A DNA stretch of 64,000 nt from assembly GCF_002929355.1 (NCBI RefSeq), contig NZ_PJIR01000004.1, positions 186,001 to 250,000 on the forward strand, in the 5' to 3' direction. The translations under genes and the position numbers were made by a program. The notes beneath the pieces were generated by a model. That model was not told the DNA's origin and searched no databases. It saw nothing but the letters and a program-made list of their open reading frames with translations. Position 1 is the first letter of the stretch. Each line of letters opens with the position of its first letter. Shown one piece after another: positions 1 to 8,171 of this stretch. The stretch is from Arthrobacter sp. B0490. GTDB lineage: Bacteria; Actinomycetota; Actinomycetes; Actinomycetales; Micrococcaceae.

Positions 1-96
1 CCCCCGAAGGGCTCCGGCACCTTCGACGAGAAACGCTTCCGGCGGGCCATGGCGCCCGTGCAGGACTGGCTCGGGGAGCACTGCACAGGCTCCTGA
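1..96 (+). CDS. 3' end of an unidentified gene (partial)
   Basis: An open frame runs in from the left edge and ends at TGA 94-96, giving 31 residues that finish in DWLGEHCTGS. No motif is recognisable in so short a tail. The end is followed by about 120 bases before the next start, so it is probably the last gene of its own unit. Only reading-frame continuity supports it. Confidence 0.45.
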   Translation, partial: PPKGSGTFDEKRFRRAMAPVQDWLGEHCTGS

Positions 97-185
97 CCCC
101 GGCGTGCCCCGCCGTCGCGCCGGTCCGCAGGGAAGCGGTGCCCGCCCGCAGGGGTGCGTACCGCCCTGTCCCGGGCACGGTGGCT

Positions 186-191
186 TAGGCT
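186..191 (+). promoter_or_regulatory. Possible -10 element for the Asp23 operon
   Basis: TAGGCT lies 27 bases before the ATG at 219, at a suitable distance for a short leader that includes the GAAAGG ribosome-binding site. No convincing -35 box is visible. The same TAGGCT/TAGCCT-type hexamer precedes several other genes in the window. Confidence 0.35.
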
Positions 192-218
192 GGGCACAAG
201 CGAAAGGGGCCTTCTCCG

Positions 219-683
219 ATGATCGAGCAACCTGTGGGGCGGCCGTTGCCCGTCCTCCCCGACGCACCCGCCGGACGGACGGTCATCGGTGATCCCGCCG
301 CCGTGAAGATCGCCGCCATCGCCGCCCGGTCCGTGCCGGGAGTGCATGCGCTGGGACCGGGTGCCGGCCGTGCGCTCGGAGCGATCCGCGACGCCGTCGG
401 AGCCAGTGAGCCCTCCCACGGGGTCAAGGTCGAGGTGGGGCAGACCCAGATCGCGGTGGACATCAGCCTGATCGCCGAATACGGCTACGCCCTCCACGCC
501 CTCGCCGATGCCGTGCGGGGAGCCGTCTACGACGCCCTCACCGACATGGTCGGGCTCGAGGTCATCGAGGTGAACGTCGAGGTGCTCGACGTCCACCTGC
601 CGCAGCCCGCCGAGACGAAGGCGGACCGCGTCCGCACCACCGGTTCCACGGGCGCCACGCAGATCAAGCCACCGGTCGAATGA
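219..683 (+). CDS. Asp23/Gls24 family envelope stress protein
   Basis: This 154-residue protein belongs to the Asp23 (DUF322) family. In Gram-positive bacteria these cytoplasmic proteins are anchored to the membrane by AmaP and linked to cell-envelope stress. Residues about 25-120 show the family pattern: an IAAIAARSVPGV segment, then a VKVEVGQTQIAVDISLIAEYG core, then a helix and a final strand with VEVLDV. There is no signal peptide or membrane segment. It heads a run of five genes with 8-base or overlapping junctions, the rest of which are small membrane proteins. A GAAAGG ribosome-binding site supports the ATG start. Confidence 0.85.
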   Translation: MIEQPVGRPLPVLPDAPAGRTVIGDPAAVKIAAIAARSVPGVHALGPGAGRALGAIRDAVGASEPSHGVKVEVGQTQIAVDISLIAEYGYALHALADAVRGAVYDALTDMVGLEVIEVNVEVLDVHLPQPAETKADRVRTTGSTGATQIKPPVE

Positions 684-690
684 GGAAGCC

Positions 691-882
691 ATGACGCCCA
701 CCACCACCGGCATGGCCGCCGGAGCCGTCCTCGCCTTCGCGGCACTGATCTTCGGCTTCTGGGGCTTCCTCCTCACCCTGGTGCTCGTGCTGTGCGGCGC
801 CGTCGTCGGGCGGGTCGCCGAAGGCAAGCTCGACCTCCGCGGCGTCCTCGACGCCCTGTCCGGCCGACGCTCGTCCTCGTGA
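691..882 (+). CDS. Small membrane protein, DUF2273-like
   Basis: This 63-residue protein has two closely spaced hydrophobic segments (about 8-24 and 26-45) and a short basic tail ending in GRRSSS. Its size, topology and place directly after an Asp23 gene match DUF2273 proteins, which accompany Asp23 in many Gram-positive genomes. The biochemical role is unknown. Its stop codon overlaps the GTG of the next gene, which suggests translational coupling. Confidence 0.7.
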   Translation: MTPTTTGMAAGAVLAFAALIFGFWGFLLTLVLVLCGAVVGRVAEGKLDLRGVLDALSGRRSSS

Positions 883-1298
883 CCACGGCGTCCGTTCCCG
901 CCGCAGCCATCCACGCCGTGACACCCGCTCCTCCGCTCCGGCGCCCGGTACCCCTGTCCGGGCACAACCGCATCACCACGCAGGCGCTGACCAGCCTCGC
1001 CCGGGCCGCTGCCGCCGACGCCCTCGGCGTGCAGCCCGGCCAGGTCAGGGCGACGTTCTCGGACGACCGTGGCCTGCTGGCGCTCCTCCTCGCCCTGTCC
1101 CTGCCCGTTCCGCCCCTGGCCCGCGTCCTCGACGAGCCCGGGATCGTCGACTCCTTCGGGGGCCCGATCCTCACCCGCGCGGAGGCCGCCCGCGCCCCGA
1201 TCCTCGAGCGGGTCGAGGAGCTCAGCGGCGCACGGCTGAGCCGCGTGGACATCCGGATCATCGGCAGCACGGTGAGCAGGGGGGCGAGGGTGCTGTGA
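879..1298 (+). CDS. Hypothetical protein of the Asp23 operon
   Basis: I chose the GTG at 879 because it overlaps the previous stop as GTGA, giving 139 residues. The protein is alanine- and leucine-rich with no clear membrane segment or signal peptide. The stretch VDIRIIGSTVS near the C-terminus resembles the last strand of Asp23-like domains, so it may be a diverged second Asp23 module. That similarity is weak. Its place between DUF2273 and DUF6286-like genes indicates a role in the same envelope module. Confidence 0.6.
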   Translation: MTTASVPAAAIHAVTPAPPLRRPVPLSGHNRITTQALTSLARAAAADALGVQPGQVRATFSDDRGLLALLLALSLPVPPLARVLDEPGIVDSFGGPILTRAEAARAPILERVEELSGARLSRVDIRIIGSTVSRGARVL

Positions 1299-1897
1299 GT
1301 GCGGACCCGGCCTCCCGCGGGGCGCCCGCGTCCACGGGGCGACTCGTGCGCCGTGAACTGCATTCCTCCCGGGCGCTCCCGTCGGTGGTCGTCGCGGTCC
1401 TCCTGATCGCAGGGTGCCTGCTCCTCCTGTTCGAGTCCGTGCTCAAGGCCGTGGGGGACGAGCCGTTCCTCCTCGACGTCGAGGAGGCGGCCGCGTGGCT
1501 CGGCGCCCTTCCCGGCGGAGTGCCCGGCTCGCTGCTCGGGGCTGCCTCCTTCCTGCTGCTGGTGCTCGGAGCGTTGCTCCTCCTGCTCGCCCTCCTGCCC
1601 GGACGACGCGCCCGCTACACGATCCCGAACGGGCGCGCCGCCGTCGTCGTCGACGCGGAGGTCGTGGCGTCGTCGCTGGCCCGTCGGGCGCGCGTCGCCG
1701 CCGGGGTGGCGCCCGAGCAGGTCCTCGTGACGGTGGGCCGCAGCCTCGTCACCGTGCAGATCAGGCCGACCTCCGGCGTCCGCGTCGACGCCGACGCCGT
1801 CCGGGCGGCCGTCGCGGACGACCTCCGGCGCTCCAGTGTGGAGCCCGGGCCGAGGATCACCGTGGTCGTGGCCGAGGCGGGGGTGATCGGGCAGTGA
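1295..1897 (+). CDS. DUF6286-like two-TM membrane protein
   Basis: This 200-residue protein starts at GTG 1295, overlapping the preceding TGA. It has a basic N-terminus, a hydrophobic segment at about 28-48, a second at about 78-104, and a C-terminal soluble domain. That domain (about 110-195), with VVVDAEVVASSLARRA followed by VLVTVGRSLVTVQI, resembles the domain seen in actinobacterial DUF6286 proteins beside Asp23 genes. It is probably a membrane partner of the Asp23 protein. The exact function is unknown. Confidence 0.6.
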   Translation: MSADPASRGAPASTGRLVRRELHSSRALPSVVVAVLLIAGCLLLLFESVLKAVGDEPFLLDVEEAAAWLGALPGGVPGSLLGAASFLLLVLGALLLLLALLPGRRARYTIPNGRAAVVVDAEVVASSLARRARVAAGVAPEQVLVTVGRSLVTVQIRPTSGVRVDADAVRAAVADDLRRSSVEPGPRITVVVAEAGVIGQ

Positions 1898-2556
1898 ACA
1901 CCACACCGAGGCTGCTCAACCGGCTCGTGCTCGGCGTCGTCGGGCTCCTCACCCTCGCCCTGGGTGCCACGGGGCTCGCCGTCCTGGCCCTGCCCGCCGT
2001 CTCCTCGTGGTGGCGCGCCGCGGCGCTGCGGGCCGGCGATGCGCTCGACGGGTTGCGGGCCCGGACCACGCTCGAGGGTCAGGCGGACACCTGGCTGTGG
2101 ATCGCGCTCGCGGCCTTCCTCCTGTTCCTGATCGTGATGCTCGTCCTCTGGATCGCGGCCCAGGGACGAGGCCGGACCGGCCTGTTCGCGACGGGTGCCG
2201 GCGCGCCCGCGTCGGGCACGGCGTCGCCGGGGGCTTCCGGTCCGGCGGCCGTCGACGGCGGGACGGCGGGATCGGTCACGATCACGGCCGCGGCGGCGGA
2301 GCAGGCGCTGAAGGCCGCGCTGCTCGAACGGTCCGATCTCGCCGGTGCGGCGGTGAGCACCTGGCAGGTCCGGGGCGTGCCAGGCCTCCGGGTCCGCGTC
2401 CTCCCGCGGAAGGGGGTCCCTCCCTACGTGGTCGCCGCCGAGGTCGCCCGCCTCGTCGAAGCCCTCGACGCGGTGACCGGTTCCCGGCCGCCGGTCCTCA
2501 TCAGCATCGATTCGGGTGCCCGGGTGCGCTTCACGCGGGCGGAACGCGTCAGCTAG
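1894..2556 (+). CDS. AmaP-like membrane anchor of the Asp23 operon
   Basis: Starting at GTG 1894 (GTGA overlap), this 220-residue protein has two membrane segments (about 12-36 and 68-90). A Gly/Ala/Ser-rich linker and a C-terminal soluble domain follow. The two-helix layout with a cytoplasmic tail, and its place at the end of an Asp23 operon, match AmaP-type anchors that tether Asp23 to the membrane. I infer the function from this layout, not from a specific motif. Confidence 0.6.
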   Translation: MNTTPRLLNRLVLGVVGLLTLALGATGLAVLALPAVSSWWRAAALRAGDALDGLRARTTLEGQADTWLWIALAAFLLFLIVMLVLWIAAQGRGRTGLFATGAGAPASGTASPGASGPAAVDGGTAGSVTITAAAAEQALKAALLERSDLAGAAVSTWQVRGVPGLRVRVLPRKGVPPYVVAAEVARLVEALDAVTGSRPPVLISIDSGARVRFTRAERVS

Positions 2557-2616
2557 CTCCCGTCGTGTGCGGCGGATCACAATTGCGCATCGAAGCGGTC
2601 GGCAGGGCGCGGCGGG

Positions 2617-2646
2617 TTGTCGAGGCGCTTTGCAAGCGCTTACGCT
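2617..2646 (+). promoter_or_regulatory. Promoter and LacI-type operator of the alpha-glucoside operon
   Basis: A -35-like TTGTCG (2617-2622) and a -10-like TACGCT (2641-2646) are separated by 18 bases. Within the spacer, running into the -10, is TTGCAAGCGCTTACG, whose core AAGCGCTT (2634-2641) is a perfect palindrome around CG. This is the typical layout of a LacI/CcpA-family operator. The likely binder is the LacI regulator encoded at the end of this operon. Confidence 0.6.
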
Positions 2647-2744
2647 GACTTCATCATTCAGGGATGCTGAACACCACCGGTCGCGGGCCCCCAAGGGCCC
2701 GCGACCGGTCCGTGATGCACCCCAGGACAAAGGAGTCTGTTTCA

Positions 2745-4091
2745 ATGGCGACCATTCGCTCACGGAAGTTGCTGCTGCCCACCGCAGCACTCAGTGTTTC
2801 CCTTCTCGCACTCGCCGGCTGCGGTTCCGAAGGATCCGACAGCGCCGGCGGATCGGGCGACGCGGACTGCGCGGCCTACGAGTCGTACGGGACGTTCGAG
2901 GACGCCGAGGTCAGCGTCTACTCGACCATCGTCGACGTCGAGGCCGAGCTGCTCGAGAACTCCTGGACGGACTTCGCGGACTGCACCGGCATCGAGGTGG
3001 CGTACGAGGGGTCGAAGGAGTTCGAGACCCAGATCGGCGTCCGCGCGCAGGGTGGCACGGCTCCCGACCTGGCCATCTTCCCGCAGCCCGGTCTGCTCGC
3101 CGCTCAGGCGGGCAACCTGAAGCCCGCTCCGCAGGCCGTCTCGGACCTCGTCGACGAGGGCTGGTCCCCGGACTGGAAGAAGTACGGCACGGTGGACGGC
3201 ACGTTCTACGCGGCTCCGATGCTCGCAAACATCAAGGGCTATGTCTGGTATGACCCCGCCACGTTCGAGGAGAAGGGCTGGGAGGTCCCCGCAACCTGGG
3301 ACGAGATGACCGAGCTGACCGAGAAGATCGCCGAGGAAGAGGAGATGAAGCCGTGGTGCGCGGGCTTCGAATCCGGTGAGGCGACCGGCTGGCCGGGCAC
3401 GGACTGGGTCGAGGACGCGGTGCTCCGTGACCACGGTCCGGAGGTCTACGACCAGTGGGTGGCCCACGAGATCCCGTTCAACGACCCGCAGATCGTCGAA
3501 TCCTTCGACCGTGTCGGAGAGATCCTGAAGGACGACGACTACGTCAACGGCGGGTTCGGCGATTCACGCTCCATCCTCTCGACGGCCTTCGCCGAGGCGG
3601 GCCAGCCCGTCCTCGACGGCCAGTGCGCCATGCACCACCAGGCATCCTTCCAGGCCGCCAACTGGCCCGAGGGGACGAACGTCGCCGAGGACGGCGACGT
3701 CTGGGCCTTCATGACGCCGCCCGTCGACCCTGCCGATGGCACCGCCATCACCGGCGGTGGCGAGATGGTCGGTGCCTACTCGGACCGCCCGGAGGTACAG
3801 GCACTGCAGACGTACCTCGCGAGCGCCGAGTTCGCGAACGCGCGTGTCTCGCAGGGTGGTGCCATCAGCGCCAACAAGGGGTTGGACCCGGCGTTGGCCG
3901 GATCGGATCTCGACCGCCAGTCCATCGAACTGCTCCAGGATCCCGAGACCGTCTTCCGTTTCGACGGCTCGGACCTCATGCCCGGCGCGGTCGGGGCCAA
4001 CTCCTTCTGGAGCGGCATCGTGAACTGGCTCAACGGTTCGTCCACGGAGGAAGTCACGAAGTCCGTCGAGGACAGCTGGCCCGACTCCTGA
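2745..4091 (+). CDS. Sugar ABC transporter substrate-binding lipoprotein (alpha-glucoside type)
   Basis: This 448-residue family-1 solute-binding protein is the extracytoplasmic receptor of a CUT1 importer. Residues 1-26 form a lipoprotein signal with lipobox LAGC and the lipid-carrying cysteine at position 26. The mature part shows features of AglE-like receptors: VYSTIVDVEAELLENSW, GTAPDLAIFPQPGLL, and a C-terminal SFWSGIVNWLNG. The ATG at 2745 has an AAAGGAG ribosome-binding site ten bases upstream; an in-frame ATG at 2664 would place about 27 residues before the signal peptide. Two permease genes and a LacI gene follow. An alpha-glucoside such as maltose or trehalose is plausible, but the substrate is not proven. 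Confidence 0.88.
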   Translation: MATIRSRKLLLPTAALSVSLLALAGCGSEGSDSAGGSGDADCAAYESYGTFEDAEVSVYSTIVDVEAELLENSWTDFADCTGIEVAYEGSKEFETQIGVRAQGGTAPDLAIFPQPGLLAAQAGNLKPAPQAVSDLVDEGWSPDWKKYGTVDGTFYAAPMLANIKGYVWYDPATFEEKGWEVPATWDEMTELTEKIAEEEEMKPWCAGFESGEATGWPGTDWVEDAVLRDHGPEVYDQWVAHEIPFNDPQIVESFDRVGEILKDDDYVNGGFGDSRSILSTAFAEAGQPVLDGQCAMHHQASFQAANWPEGTNVAEDGDVWAFMTPPVDPADGTAITGGGEMVGAYSDRPEVQALQTYLASAEFANARVSQGGAISANKGLDPALAGSDLDRQSIELLQDPETVFRFDGSDLMPGAVGANSFWSGIVNWLNGSSTEEVTKSVEDSWPDS

Positions 4092-4106
4092 TGCACTGAC
4101 GACCCG

Positions 4107-4178
4107 GACCGGCCTGCCCGCAGGCCGGTCCCGGTCAGGGTGTGACAGGGCGCGGCGCCACCCGCGCCGCGCCCTGTC
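4107..4178 (+). terminator. Tandem hairpins between receptor and permease genes
   Basis: Two stable stems follow the receptor gene. GACCGGCCTGC (4107-4117) pairs with 4120-4130. GACAGGGCGCGGCG (4144-4157) pairs perfectly with 4165-4178 over 14 bases. There is no T-run, so these may act as a partial terminator or 3' stabiliser that gives more receptor than permease. Confidence 0.55.
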
Positions 4179-4225
4179 CGACCCGCCCGACACCAGTTCG
4201 TGCTGCGCACCAAGGAGGCTGTGCT

Positions 4226-5191
4226 GTGGAAGATATTGCAGAAAAAGGGCTACAGGTGGTGGTGGGGCTCGCCGTCTTCGCCGCCATCATCGGCCTCATC
4301 ATGTTGGTCGTCGACCGGGCGCCGAAAAGCGGCCGGGAGAAGGTCCAGATCGCCGGATTCCTGGCGCCGGCCCTCGTCCTGCTCGCCGTCGGCCTCGTGT
4401 TCCCCGCGCTGCAGACCTCGTACCTCTCCCTGACGGACCGGAACGGCGACTTCGTCGGACTCGACAACTTCGTCTGGATGTTCACGCAGCCCGAGGCGCT
4501 GGTGACCCTGCGCAACACGGTCATCTGGGTCGTCCTCGTCCCGCTGCTGGCCTCCTCGATCGGCCTCGCCTACGCGGTCTTCATCGACCGCGCCCGGGGC
4601 GAGAAGGCCCTGAAGGCGCTCGTCTTCATGCCCATGGCGATCTCCTTCGTCGGCGCGGGCGTCATCTGGCGCTTCGTCTACGCCTACAAGGGCCCCGAGC
4701 AGGACCAGATCGGGCTCTTCAACCAGATCCTGGTGTGGTTCGGACAGGAGCCGAAGCAGTTCCTGCTCGATGCGCCCGAGAACACCCTGTTCCTGATCGC
4801 GGTCATGATCTGGATCCAGACCGGTTTCGCCATGGTGGTCCTGTCGGCCGCCATCAAGGGCATCCCCACGGAGATCGTCGAGGCGGCGCGGCTGGACGGC
4901 GCCAGCGCCTGGCAGCAGTTCACCAACGTCACGATCCCGACCATCCGCGGGTCCCTGATCGTCGTCGTCACGACCATCACGATCGGCACGCTGAAGGTCT
5001 TCGACATCGTCCGGACGATGACGGCGGGCCAGTACGAGACGTCGGTGGTGGCCAACGAGATGTACACCCAGGCGTTCCGGGCCGGTGAACCCGGACGGGG
5101 TGCCGCGCTGGCCCTGGTCCTGTTCCTGATGGTTCTGCCCGTGGTCGTCTACAACGCCCGGTTGCTCCGCAAGCAGAAGGAGATCCGATGA
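4226..5191 (+). CDS. Sugar ABC transporter permease (MalF/AglF-like)
   Basis: This 321-residue integral membrane subunit belongs to a CUT1 importer. I chose the GTG at 4226 because CAAGGAGG sits seven bases upstream; the frame is open further up but has no good signal. An N-terminal membrane helix (about 8-26) precedes the usual six-helix permease core. The ATPase-docking EAA loop is visible as EIVEAARLDGASAWQQF around residues 213-227. The end overlaps the next permease by four bases. Confidence 0.88.
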   Translation: MEDIAEKGLQVVVGLAVFAAIIGLIMLVVDRAPKSGREKVQIAGFLAPALVLLAVGLVFPALQTSYLSLTDRNGDFVGLDNFVWMFTQPEALVTLRNTVIWVVLVPLLASSIGLAYAVFIDRARGEKALKALVFMPMAISFVGAGVIWRFVYAYKGPEQDQIGLFNQILVWFGQEPKQFLLDAPENTLFLIAVMIWIQTGFAMVVLSAAIKGIPTEIVEAARLDGASAWQQFTNVTIPTIRGSLIVVVTTITIGTLKVFDIVRTMTAGQYETSVVANEMYTQAFRAGEPGRGAALALVLFLMVLPVVVYNARLLRKQKEIR

Positions 5192-6153
5192 GTACCGTGC
5201 CCCTGGAGAACACGAAGCCCCTCCTCACCGACGCGGGGGAGGACGGCCCGCCGGAGCGCCCCGCCCTGCAGAAGCGGGTCAAGCAGCGCCTGACGTCCCG
5301 CACCGCGACAGCGGCCGCGGTGATCATCGCGGTCATCTGGACCATTCCGACCTTCGGCCTGCTCGTCTCCTCCTTCCGGCCCGAGGACAACATCAAGGGC
5401 AACGGCTGGTGGAACGTCATCACCGACCGCCAGTTCACCCTCGAGAACTACGCCGACGTCCTCAGCCCCGGCGGCAGCCAGTCCCCGAACCTGCTGTCCT
5501 ACTTCGTCAACTCGCTGGCCATCGTCATCCCGGGGACGATCTTCACGCTCGTCCTCGGGTCGATGGCCGCGTACATGTTCGCCTGGGGCCGGTTCAGGGG
5601 CAAGGACGGCCTGTTCATCTTCGTGTTCGCCCTGCAGATCGTGCCGCTGCAGATGGCGCTGATCCCGCTCCTCCAGCTCTTCACGCAGGTCCTGAAGTTC
5701 GGCGACTTCCAGCTGCTGCCCAGCGGCACGTACGCGCAGCTCTGGGTGGCCCACACCATCTTCGGGCTGCCGCTGGCGATCTTCCTGCTCCACAACTTCA
5801 TCGCCGAGATCCCCGGAGAGGTGATCGAGGCCGCGCGGGTCGACGGCGCGGGTCACGGCACGATCTTCTGGCGGATCATCATCCCGCTCGCCACGCCCGC
5901 CCTCGCCTCGTTCGGTATCTTCCAGTTCCTGTGGCTGTGGAACGACCTGCTGGTCGCCCTCGTCTTCTCGGGCGGCGGGGCGGACGTCGCCCCCATCACG
6001 CAGCGCCTCGCCGAGATCCAGGGCTCGAGGGGCGGCGAATGGCAGCGGCTCACCGCGGGTGCCTTCGTCTCGATCATCGTCCCCCTCGCCGTGTTCTTCG
6101 GGCTGCAGCGCTACTTCGTCCGAGGGCTGCTGGCGGGCGGCCTGAAGGGCTGA
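5188..6153 (+). CDS. Sugar ABC transporter permease (MalG/AglG-like)
   Basis: This second CUT1 permease has 321 residues. A cytoplasmic N-terminus of about 40 residues precedes six predicted membrane helices. The EAA loop EVIEAARVDGAGHGTIFW (about residues 211-228) is well preserved, as is the terminal RYFVRGLLAGGLKG typical of MalG-type proteins. Translation is coupled to the upstream permease by an ATGA overlap. No ATPase gene is present, so the importer probably uses a shared MsiK-type ATPase encoded elsewhere. Confidence 0.9.
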   Translation: MSTVPLENTKPLLTDAGEDGPPERPALQKRVKQRLTSRTATAAAVIIAVIWTIPTFGLLVSSFRPEDNIKGNGWWNVITDRQFTLENYADVLSPGGSQSPNLLSYFVNSLAIVIPGTIFTLVLGSMAAYMFAWGRFRGKDGLFIFVFALQIVPLQMALIPLLQLFTQVLKFGDFQLLPSGTYAQLWVAHTIFGLPLAIFLLHNFIAEIPGEVIEAARVDGAGHGTIFWRIIIPLATPALASFGIFQFLWLWNDLLVALVFSGGGADVAPITQRLAEIQGSRGGEWQRLTAGAFVSIIVPLAVFFGLQRYFVRGLLAGGLKG

Positions 6154-6156
6154 GGC

Positions 6157-7167
6157 ATGACGAGCATCGACGATGTCGCGGCGGCCCTCGGGGTGTCCAC
6201 CGCCACGGTGTCCCGTGCCCTGCGCGGGCTGCCGGGCGTGGCCGACGAGACCCGCGCCCGGGTCACGGCGACCGCCAAGAGCCTCGGGTACGTGCCGTCG
6301 TCGGCCGCGTCCGGGCTGGCGTCGGGGCGCACCATGGCGATGGGCGTCCTCCTGCCCGCGATCGACCGGTGGTACTTTTCGGCGGTGCTCGAGGGCGTCG
6401 ACCGGCAACTGCGTGCCGCCGGGTACGACCTGATCGTGTTCAGTCTCGGCAGCGACGGCGTCAACCGCGACCGCGTGTTCCACCGCTCGATCCTGCGCAA
6501 GCGCATCGACGCCCTCCTCGTCATGTGCATGCACCTGACGGCGGAGGAGCGGGAAGCGGTGCAGCAGCTCGAGTACCCCCACATCGTCGTGGGCGGTGCG
6601 GTCGAGGGCGTACGCCATGTCGGGATCGACGACGCCCAGGCGGCGCGGGACGCCGTCGAGCACCTGATCGGACTCGGCCACACGAGGATCGCGCACATGC
6701 GCGGCGGCGGATCGTTCGACATCGACTTCGAGGTGCCGCGCATCCGCGAGCACGCGTACCAGCAGGCCATGGCGGACCACGGCCTCGCCGTGCGGGAGGA
6801 CTGGTCGGCGTTCGGCGACTTCGCGTTCGCCACCTCCCGCGTCTCGGCGCTGGCCCTGCTCGCCGACCCGACGGACCGGCCGACGGCGGTGTTCTGCTCC
6901 TCCGACGAGATGGCGTTCGGCGTGCTGCGGGCCGCGGCCGAACTCGGCATCGACGTGCCGGGCGCCCTGTCCGTCATCGGGATCGACGACCACGAGTTCG
7001 CCGAGCCCATGGGCCTGACGACCATCCGCCAGGACCCGGCGGACCAGGGCGCCTATGCGGCGGACCTCCTGCTGGGCGAGCTGCTGCGCAACGAGCCGGC
7101 GGAGTACCCGCCGGCCCGCCCCCATCTCCTCGTCCAGCGGGCGTCCACGGGGCCGCTCCGCGCCTGA
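6157..7167 (+). CDS. LacI family transcriptional regulator
   Basis: This 336-residue regulator has an N-terminal helix-turn-helix beginning almost at once (IDDVAAALGVSTATVSRAL) with the LacI hinge region after it. A periplasmic-binding-protein-like sensor domain occupies about residues 60-336, including TAVFCSSDEMAFGVL and SVIGIDDHEFAEPM. The gene lies three bases after the permease stop. It is therefore likely to control this operon through the AAGCGCTT site upstream of the receptor gene, with the transported sugar as inducer. Confidence 0.9.
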   Translation: MTSIDDVAAALGVSTATVSRALRGLPGVADETRARVTATAKSLGYVPSSAASGLASGRTMAMGVLLPAIDRWYFSAVLEGVDRQLRAAGYDLIVFSLGSDGVNRDRVFHRSILRKRIDALLVMCMHLTAEEREAVQQLEYPHIVVGGAVEGVRHVGIDDAQAARDAVEHLIGLGHTRIAHMRGGGSFDIDFEVPRIREHAYQQAMADHGLAVREDWSAFGDFAFATSRVSALALLADPTDRPTAVFCSSDEMAFGVLRAAAELGIDVPGALSVIGIDDHEFAEPMGLTTIRQDPADQGAYAADLLLGELLRNEPAEYPPARPHLLVQRASTGPLRA

Positions 7168-7195
7168 TCCCCGCGCTCGATCCCCGCGCCCCCGC

Positions 7196-7305
7196 CCGCC
7201 GTCGTTCCCGGCGTCGTTCCCGGTGTCCGACGCCCACACAGGTGTCGACGAGGGGCGCGCCGGGACCGCCCGGGCACGAGGCCCGGACGACGGGAACGAC
7301 GGCGG
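7196..7305. terminator. Long inverted repeat between convergent genes
   Basis: CCGCCGTCGTTCCCG (7196-7210) pairs perfectly with CGGGAACGACGGCGG (7291-7305) across an 80-base loop. GTCGTTCCCGG is repeated directly within the left arm region. It sits between the convergent LacI gene and the gene ending at 7326, where a bidirectional terminator is expected. Confidence 0.55.
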
Positions 7306-7325
7306 TGCCCCCCGTCGGCGCGGCG

Positions 7326-8171
7326 TCAGGACGCGCGGGCGAGCTGGCGGATCGGGATCCACCGTGAGGCGAGGCGCCGGTAGGAGGCGGCCGCGCCCAT
7401 CATGTCCGCCTCGGCGAGGCTCTCGATGCCGAGACGCACGTCCATGGGGGAGTCGTCCGGGAAGACCCGGTCAGCCACCGGCCCGTAGTCCACCTCGACC
7501 ACGGCGTCGCGCCGGAACACCTCGAGCCACTCGACGATCTCCGTGAGCTCGTCCAGCAGGTCCATCTCCGGTGCGCCGATCGCGAGCTGGGCGACCGAGC
7601 GCCTGCCACGGTCGATGCAGTCGCCGATCCTCGCGGAGATCCGGACCGTCGAGACACGCCCGTCGTCCTCGACCACCTCCGTGAGGTCGTCCTCGTGGAT
7701 CAGGACGAACCAGGCGAACGGCACCCCCCACGTCGCCGAGCGGGTGTGCAGCTTGGCGACGGTGTCCGCGAAGGTGTCCGGGTCCAGCCGCGCCTGGTGT
7801 GCCTCGCGGGCGACCTCGGGAACGAGCACGTCGATCAGGGGGCCGCGCAGGCTGTGGTCGAGCGACTCGGCCGCGAGGGTGGTGCGGACGGCCAGCTGAT
7901 TGGGGCAGTAGTAGGGGGCCGTGGTGCCGCTGAGGCCGGGGAAGTGGGTGACCCGGACGAGGTCCGGCTCGTGGTGCGGGAAGGGATCGGAGACGCTGCG
8001 CAGGATCCGGCGCAGCGACTGCTCGTGCTCGAGGGTCTCGGTGAGGGTCCGCTCCCGCGCGCGCTGTTCGAGGATCACGAGCTGTTGCGCATCGGAGAAC
8101 GCGTCGAGGGGCTCATAGACGCGGAGGTAGGAGACGTAGGGGAACGGCCTGCCACCGCCCGTCGGGCTCAC
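7326..8171 (-). CDS. Conserved hypothetical protein
   Basis: This soluble 281-residue protein starts at GTG 8171, overlapping the stop of the exonuclease III gene. The N-terminus, YVSYLRVYEPLDAF, looks like a conserved opening of an actinobacterial family I cannot name functionally. No signal peptide, membrane helix or catalytic motif is apparent. It is acidic, with several short Arg/Glu-rich helices. Coupling to xthA suggests co-expression only. Confidence 0.65.
   Translation of the reverse strand: MSPTGGGRPFPYVSYLRVYEPLDAFSDAQQLVILEQRARERTLTETLEHEQSLRRILRSVSDPFPHHEPDLVRVTHFPGLSGTTAPYYCPNQLAVRTTLAAESLDHSLRGPLIDVLVPEVAREAHQARLDPDTFADTVAKLHTRSATWGVPFAWFVLIHEDDLTEVVEDDGRVSTVRISARIGDCIDRGRRSVAQLAIGAPEMDLLDELTEIVEWLEVFRRDAVVEVDYGPVADRVFPDDSPMDVRLGIESLAEADMMGAAASYRRLASRWIPIRQLARAS

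Noticed and set aside
5149..7362. A 737-codon open frame on the minus strand opposite the second permease and LacI genes
   Set aside because: The opposite strand carries motif-rich permease and regulator genes; the antisense product has no recognisable domain and a biased composition.
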